A DNA stretch of 64,000 bases from Oscheius onirici (lineage: Eukaryota; Nematoda; Chromadorea; Rhabditida; Rhabditidae), in contig OW051469.1 of NCBI GenBank assembly GCA_932521025.1, positions 8,320,398 to 8,384,397 on the forward strand, read 5' to 3'. The notes under the pieces are model-generated. The model had not been told where the DNA came from and did no database searches. It was given only the letters and a program-made list of their open reading frames with translations. The position numbers were made by a program, and so were the translations under genes. Shown here piece by piece: positions 59,284-64,000 of this stretch. Each line of letters starts with the position of its first letter. Positions within the stretch are counted from its first letter, which is position 1.

Positions 59284-60154
59284 GGCCTTTCTAAAATCGG
59301 TTTTACTCGATTGTAGCGTGAGAAGAAGGCTTTTTGAAGGTAAACATTATGAAAAATTTCGAAATTGGAGGATTTTTAGATTGGGAGATTTAGGGATGGG
59401 AAATGAGCAGAGAACGGCTCCCAGCTCGAAATTTGTTTCAAAATTGAGGAGAACGCAGCGTGTGGTTGGAAATGGGTCTGTGGCCGTCGCTAAGAACAGA
59501 AAGGCTGGAAGAAACAAGCAATAATTGCGTAAAATATTGTTGACGAAAAAAGCTTTCTGAGCAGTCAAATTCTTGTTTCTAGAACCTTTTCCGGTCTATA
59601 AAGGTTCTGGAACTTGGTTACGGCAATAAGAAAGGCAAGGATAAAGCAGAATTTGAGGGAAACAGGTAGTAAAACATGATTCTGACGGTTCTTCTTTTGT
59701 ATCGTCTTTTCTCATAATTTTTCGGCTTCTTGCGTTTGTTTGACTTGAACGGAACAATGGCTGCTGCTAGTGATAACCACAGAATCAAATATACGAAAGG
59801 AAAACATTCCCAACGCCTCGTAAAGAGAAGACTTTTATTGGAACAAGAGTTCGCTAAGCTGGCCTAGGCTTGCGAAATAGAAAAGGAGAGCTTCTAGAGC
59901 TCTCGAGGAAGAAAAGTGAAGAATTGAAGCAACAACGGCTTAAAATTCCACAGAAGAACACGTTTCTTCACAAATCAATTTATTTAGTCTTGATACAAGA
60001 CAGAATTCAATAACAATGTGACACGAAGTCAGAGTAGCTAATAGCTAAACAATATTCAACAAAGGAATAGAAGAATTATCTCCGAAGAGAAAAATAGACG
60101 AACAATCTGTAAGAGCAGAGCAAGAGATAACTGACTGCAAAAACAGAAAAGATA

Positions 60155-60738
60155 TATAGGTCTCGCCAAAATGACCTTCAAAATTTGGCTCCGGCTTGGT
60201 CTCGAGGGGACTTGGCGCGCAAATTATTTTTGGTGGGATTTCAAAATTTTGCCGTTTTTCTGGCCGAATTTTCGCTCTTTCTTCTTATTTTTAAGCCATT
60301 TTTCTTGTTTCTTTCTTGCCTATCAATCGTAGAAATACCCTCTATGATTTTAAGAAAAAAATAGGGGAAAATAGTTCAGTTTTCAATTTTTACCGTTTAT
60401 CTTCGTCAAAGCAGGTGATTTAATCGGCAGGATTGATAAATCGCAAGTAGGAGTAATATTCCCAGGCCTATATTCGCATACAACCGCATCGACACCCTCT
60501 TAGAGCGTCTTTTTCTATTTTTGATTATTTCGGAATTCTTTTTTCACAAAATCGTAGAGGGCGTTTTCACGATTGATAGGCAAGAAAGAAACAAGAATAA
60601 TTGCTTTAAAAAAAAAGCGAAAATGCGACCAGAAAAACGGCAAAATTTTGAAATCCCGCACAAAATAATTTGCTCGCCAAGTCTCCTCGAGACCAAGCCG
60701 GAACCAAATTTTGAAGGTCATTTTGGCGAGACCTATAG
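60155..60738. mobile_element. Foldback element, TATAGGTCTCGCC type
   Basis: TATAGGTCTCGCCAAAATGACC at the left and GGTCATTTTGGCGAGACCTATA at the right are perfect inverted ends. The arms reach inward about 190 bp with some divergence (CTTGTTTCTTTCTTGCCTAT CAATCGT / ACGATTGATAGGCAAGAAAG). The middle of about 200 bp is unrelated. TA is the likely target duplication. Confidence 0.85.
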
Positions 60739-60922
60739 TCTGTTTAAAATGTAGAGAGCATAATTTGAATTGGCCCGCGCTTTCTTCATAGAACTTTTTT
60801 CAAATCAAATTGGCGGAAATTTAGCTGCGTAGCACGTTACTGCATGTAAATATTGGATACTTAGCCAATGAAAAAGCGCGGGCCAATTCAAATAATGCTC
60901 TCTATTTTTTGAACAGACTATA
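60736..60922. mobile_element. Foldback element, TATAGTCTGTTxAAAA type
   Basis: TATAGTCTGTTTAAAATGTAG and GAGAGCATAATTTGAATTGG pair with CCAATTCAAATAATGCTCTC and TATTTTTTGAACAGACTATA. GGCCCGCGCTTT / AAAGCGCGGGCC extends the arms to about 55 bp. The loop includes TTGGATACTTAGCCAA. It abuts the previous element with a shared TATA. Confidence 0.85.
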
Positions 60923-61293
60923 ACTAGGAAAAGGGAACCAGATTTTAAGTTGTGGGCCCGCGCGTACCAGAGGTGCGCGGCAATTCAAATGAGGTGAAAT
61001 GGGCGGAAGAGACAAGGGCAACGGTTATTACAGAATAGATGGGTTCTAACGGGATGGAAGCAATAGGGAACGATATAACGTGAAAACGGGAGTAAACGAG
61101 CGTACCGGGAAAGATGTATCTGAGCGCAACATGCCCCTCCGGCGAAAGAAGACGTCCCGGCTTCAGTTGTCCTTCTGAGATCGTGAGCTGCTTCCAGAAT
61201 GTCCGCGTCTGTTGTTGAACCGACCAGTGGCTGACGAGGAGTTCTGCCACCAGAGCCACTGTTCGCAACTTTCTGCTATCTGTCTCCATTACT

Positions 61294-62047
61294 ATGCAAC
61301 TAGTGTTTGTGCCAAATGATGAGAACCAATTTCTGGTGGTTTTTATATACAAACTAGAACACACCTTTACGGTTCAATTGGGTATAAAAACACTTTCCGA
61401 CATGTTCCCCTTCCAAGACGAGTATATCCCCTTGATTCCCTTTGATTATTCTGAATATTTGTATGATCCCGTACTGCCCCTCGTTCCTGAATCTCTTCAC
61501 AAACTTCTCCATGCTTATGGGTCAACTGCAGACCGTAATTTGAGTAAAATTCGTTGAGAATGTCAATAAAGCATTGCCAGAAGCACATTCTAAAGTGACG
61601 AATTAGTTTGGACAGGATGGCCAGCTCCAGATAGTTCGTCCTCAAGCCGGTAGTCAAGAGTCAAGACCTCTCTGGGAGCCGTCTGGTTGTCAAGAGTCAA
61701 ATTCTCTTTGGTCTGATTGCCTTCCGACCAGTGAAGCTTGTCTGTGGCGTGACTGTTCTCTTCATCTGTCTCCCTCTCGTCCTTGAAGAACTAATGGAAG
61801 TGATTCTTCTTCAGGAAGAAAAGACGAGAGCGAGGAAGAGGACCTGGCCGACGAGGAGGAGGAAGAACTACTGAAGGCCGATTCGCTGAAGATTCTCGAA
61901 GAGTTTCTGCTGGCTGAACTGGCCACGGTGGGAGTCTTCTCCGACGGCGAAGAACAAAACTTTATCGAGGACATCAATGCATGTATCGCTCATCTGGACC
62001 TGTATCAGAGCGGCACCTTCCACTCGACTCCGGACGACAGCAGCTAG
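61294..62047 (+). CDS. Unrecognised acidic protein, two exons
   Basis: Exon 1 (61294-61543) and exon 2 (61815-62047) join in phase across a GT-AG intron ending TTCTTCTTCAG to give 160 residues. The N-terminal half has DMFPFQDEYIPLIPFDYSEY and VPESLHKLLHAYGSTADRN. The second half starts basic (LRRKDE), turns strongly acidic (ESEEEDLADEEEEELLK), then forms a helix (ADSLKILEEFLLAELA) and ends HSTPDDSS. AATAAA follows the stop by about 13 bases, a good polyadenylation signal. The frame is open upstream of 61294, so the true start may be further left. Family unknown. A long opposite-strand frame overlaps exon 1, which lowers confidence in that exon. Confidence 0.5.
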
Positions 62048-63463
62048 AGTAGACTAGCCAATAAACATTCAAAACATACATTCAACAGCTTTTCGGTTCG
62101 TAGACGGCATTTTTGAGCTTCACAGTGTTCTGAAAAGTTGTAGTTCTTGATCCGTTCTACTACATTGTTGAACAACAGCGTGTTCGAAATGTTTTGTTTG
62201 AAGCTGGAAAATGCTTGTACACAATTGCGTATTTTTGATAAGGGAATGGGCTACTGTAGTTCATATTCTGCATAGAAACACATTCAACTATTCCAGTATG
62301 GTTACCAACACGGCTCGTGAACTAGAAAATGTGCATAATATCGCTCACAGAATAGGATTTTACGCACGTTTCTAGCACAACGATTCGTGTTTCTTTTTGT
62401 CCCAAATAGGAGGAAGGAAGAAGGGCTCTTGTAGTCGCAACACTCTCTGACGATAAGAAGAAACTGAGGTCTGTTCGATTACAGGGGGCGGTTTTATGCT
62501 GCTCCTATCTTATCAAACACCGTCGTCGGACCTGCAGTCAACACGGCACAGCAGTCCCTTCTCTCCATCTTATCGAGGAGGAGAGAAGTAGGGAAAGGGA
62601 TAGTAAAAATGACCACAAAGGCATATGGCAACATGTCTTTAAAGAAATCTAGCAAGATTTTAGCAGAATCTAAAGCATTTTTTTTTACCAAAGCCAATAT
62701 GCATTGGTTTTGAGAGTATAAGACTGGAGAAACACGGAAAATTAACTTTTTTGACTATAATTAGCAAAGCTGGTAAGAAAAGCAAGTTACGTTCCAGACG
62801 AGGCTAAAAATTTACTTGCAAGACTTGTTAATCAGTGATTATTAATCACGTGACTTCCCCCTACACCTGATGAAAAATGTCGCCGTCACAATGAAAATGC
62901 ACTTCACGCACTTTTGCGTACAATTTCTTTCAAATAAGCAACTTCAGGCAATTTTTTTTTAGAACCAAACGATATTTAGTTTTCCCCGTTATGCAAAGTT
63001 CCAGAGCGTCCTAAACTATAACTTTGCTACGCTACAAAAATAAAAACCAGCTTTTTATTATACCTAAACCGACGATAATAAGAAAATTGCAACGCACCAA
63101 CTCTTCTACATGTTACTGTATCTGGATACGCAGACAATTTATCTACCGTATCACAGAGCTCTCCAAGAGTTGATGCGCAAGCTATCCGCTGCTCTTCGAT
63201 CGTAGGCCAAAGAAATGGAAAGGTGACCGCCAATGAGTCAGTACATTGTCAAACAGATGGCACGAATCGAATCCTCCGGCCGGCCAGGGCCGTTCCAAGA
63301 AAAGAATACAAAACGTGACAAAATCAATAAGGAGCAGAAAAGACACAGAATTTATAGCCATAAAACACGACCCGATAGAGATTCGTCTGGCACTGAGCGG
63401 GACACATAAAATAAGATACAAAAAGTGACTTTGATATTATTACGATTTTTGGAAGGGGGAAGG
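62048..63463. other. Intergenic region before ClpP
   Basis: Contains a palindrome copy at 62124, a dispersed repeat at 62879-62922 and an imperfect GCACCAACTCTT ... AAGAGTTGATGCGCAA hairpin at 63088-63180. A minus-strand frame at 62494-62697 is unconvincing. The ClpP 3' untranslated region lies at the right end. Confidence 0.5.
62124..62178. repeat. Dispersed palindrome family copy
   Basis: AGTGTTCTGAAAAGTTGTAG, TTCTTGATCCGTT, CTACTACATTGTTGAACAACAG. The right arm is decayed; the left arm and the TTGATC loop are intact. Confidence 0.65.
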
Positions 63464-63580
63464 TTAGTCGGACGGGATGGACCCCTTGTAGTTGCTCGTC
63501 TCGATGCGGTCAACCAGTCCAAATGCCAGAGCTTCTTGGGCGCTCATGAAACGGTCACGGTCCAGAGTCGAATTGATTAC
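63464..63580 (-). CDS. CLPP: Mitochondrial ClpP protease, last exon
   Basis: ClpP is the serine-peptidase barrel of the mitochondrial ClpXP protease. The exon starts after CGTTTTCCAG and reads VINSTLDRDRFMSAQEALAF, GLVDRIETSNYKGSIPSD and a stop. STxxRDRFMSxxEAxxFGLVD is the family's C-terminal signature, including the Asp of the catalytic triad region (RDRFM) and the handle-to-axial boundary. The catalytic Ser and His lie in earlier exons outside the window. The tail after DRIE is short. Confidence 0.85.
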   Translation of the reverse strand, partial: VINSTLDRDRFMSAQEALAFGLVDRIETSNYKGSIPSD

Positions 63581-64000
63581 CTGGAAAACGGAGAGGTTTT
63601 TACTGGATGGTAGGGGATCAAAAATATCTGGTTCAAGAGAGTTGCAGTACTTTTGGCTTAATCTACTGTACTGTCGCTGTATCTCATTCTGTCCCCGTTC
63701 TATTTTCTTTTTTTGTTTTTTTTTGTGTTTTTCGAATACACATTTACGCTGTCCCAAAAACAGCTGTTGCGAACGCTGGCCCGAAGGTGCTGTACTTGTA
63801 GAAAACAGCAAGAGAGAGAGAGAGAGAGCGCTGTCCTGAAGGTACTGGAGACAAATTTTTTGTATTTTTCGATCCTAGTAAAAACAAAGAAACTATAGTA
63901 AAACAGCGTATTTTCTAGTCTACTGTATATATGTCATTCTAGCTACTGTCTCTCTGTCTGAACCTTCTGTTACTGTCTTCTTGTCCGGTAAACAATGTCT
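63581..64000 (-). other. ClpP intron sequence
   Basis: Upstream of the last ClpP exon on the minus strand; no ClpP exon is recognisable up to the window edge. It contains a (GA)n run at 63813-63828 and TTACTGT words. Confidence 0.5.

Larger units (their letters stand above)
59284..61293. other. Intergenic region right of CSN1
   Basis: Mostly non-coding. Two adjoining foldbacks occupy 60155-60922. A minus-strand frame of 139 codons at 60945-61364 (METDSRKLRTVALVAELLVS from 61291) competes with the plus-strand gene model at 61294. It could be a first exon with donor CCCG/GTACGC near 61107, but I find no second exon. Confidence 0.4.

Overview
This window is nuclear DNA from a small-genome invertebrate animal, most likely a nematode. 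Genes have many short introns ending in TTTCAG or TTTTAG. Several start codons sit 0 to 10 bases after an isolated TTTTAG/TTTCAG, as expected for spliced-leader trans-splicing. The gene set (stomatin, an F-box-like gene, calsyntenin/CASY-1, GCS-1, AP-2, CSN1, mitochondrial POLG, ClpP) also fits. The species cannot be named. All gene models below were built by eye from reading frame, splice sites and family resemblance.

Layout. 1-4.5 kb: the 3' end of a stomatin gene, a palindrome array resembling heat-shock elements, an aldo-keto reductase, an F-box-like gene and an aldo-keto reductase pseudogene fragment. 4.5-12.4 kb: gene-poor DNA with hairpin repeats, tRNA-like sequences and degenerate tandem repeats. 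12.5-19.1 kb: calsyntenin, with two kinesin-binding WDD-type motifs in its tail. 20.4-35.2 kb: a rearranged block. It holds an intact glutamate-cysteine ligase gene (gcs-1), a small membrane-mucin-like gene present three times, a truncated gcs-1 copy and gcs-1 3' remnants. These form a large inverted repeat whose 1,519-bp outer arms align without an indel. A b561 ferric-reductase-like gene and an AP-2 transcription factor lie in the spacer. 35.7-46.6 kb: two tandem coiled-coil paralogues on the minus strand, one with a USP7-like MATH domain and one without. 48.4-55.6 kb: TRAPPC5 followed closely by mitochondrial DNA polymerase gamma. 56.5-59.3 kb: COP9 signalosome subunit 1. 59.3-64 kb: foldback elements, a two-exon unrecognised gene and the last exon of mitochondrial ClpP.

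The genes are mostly unrelated housekeeping or neuronal genes and do not form one pathway. The most unusual material is structural: the gcs-1/small-gene inverted repeat with mosaic identity suggesting gene conversion or template switching, a dispersed family of palindromes built on GATGTTCTGAAAAGTTGTAG, several foldback (MITE-like) elements sharing a GATACTCAGCC core, and a 72-bp repeat carrying GAAnnTTC palindromes upstream of the aldo-keto reductase promoter.
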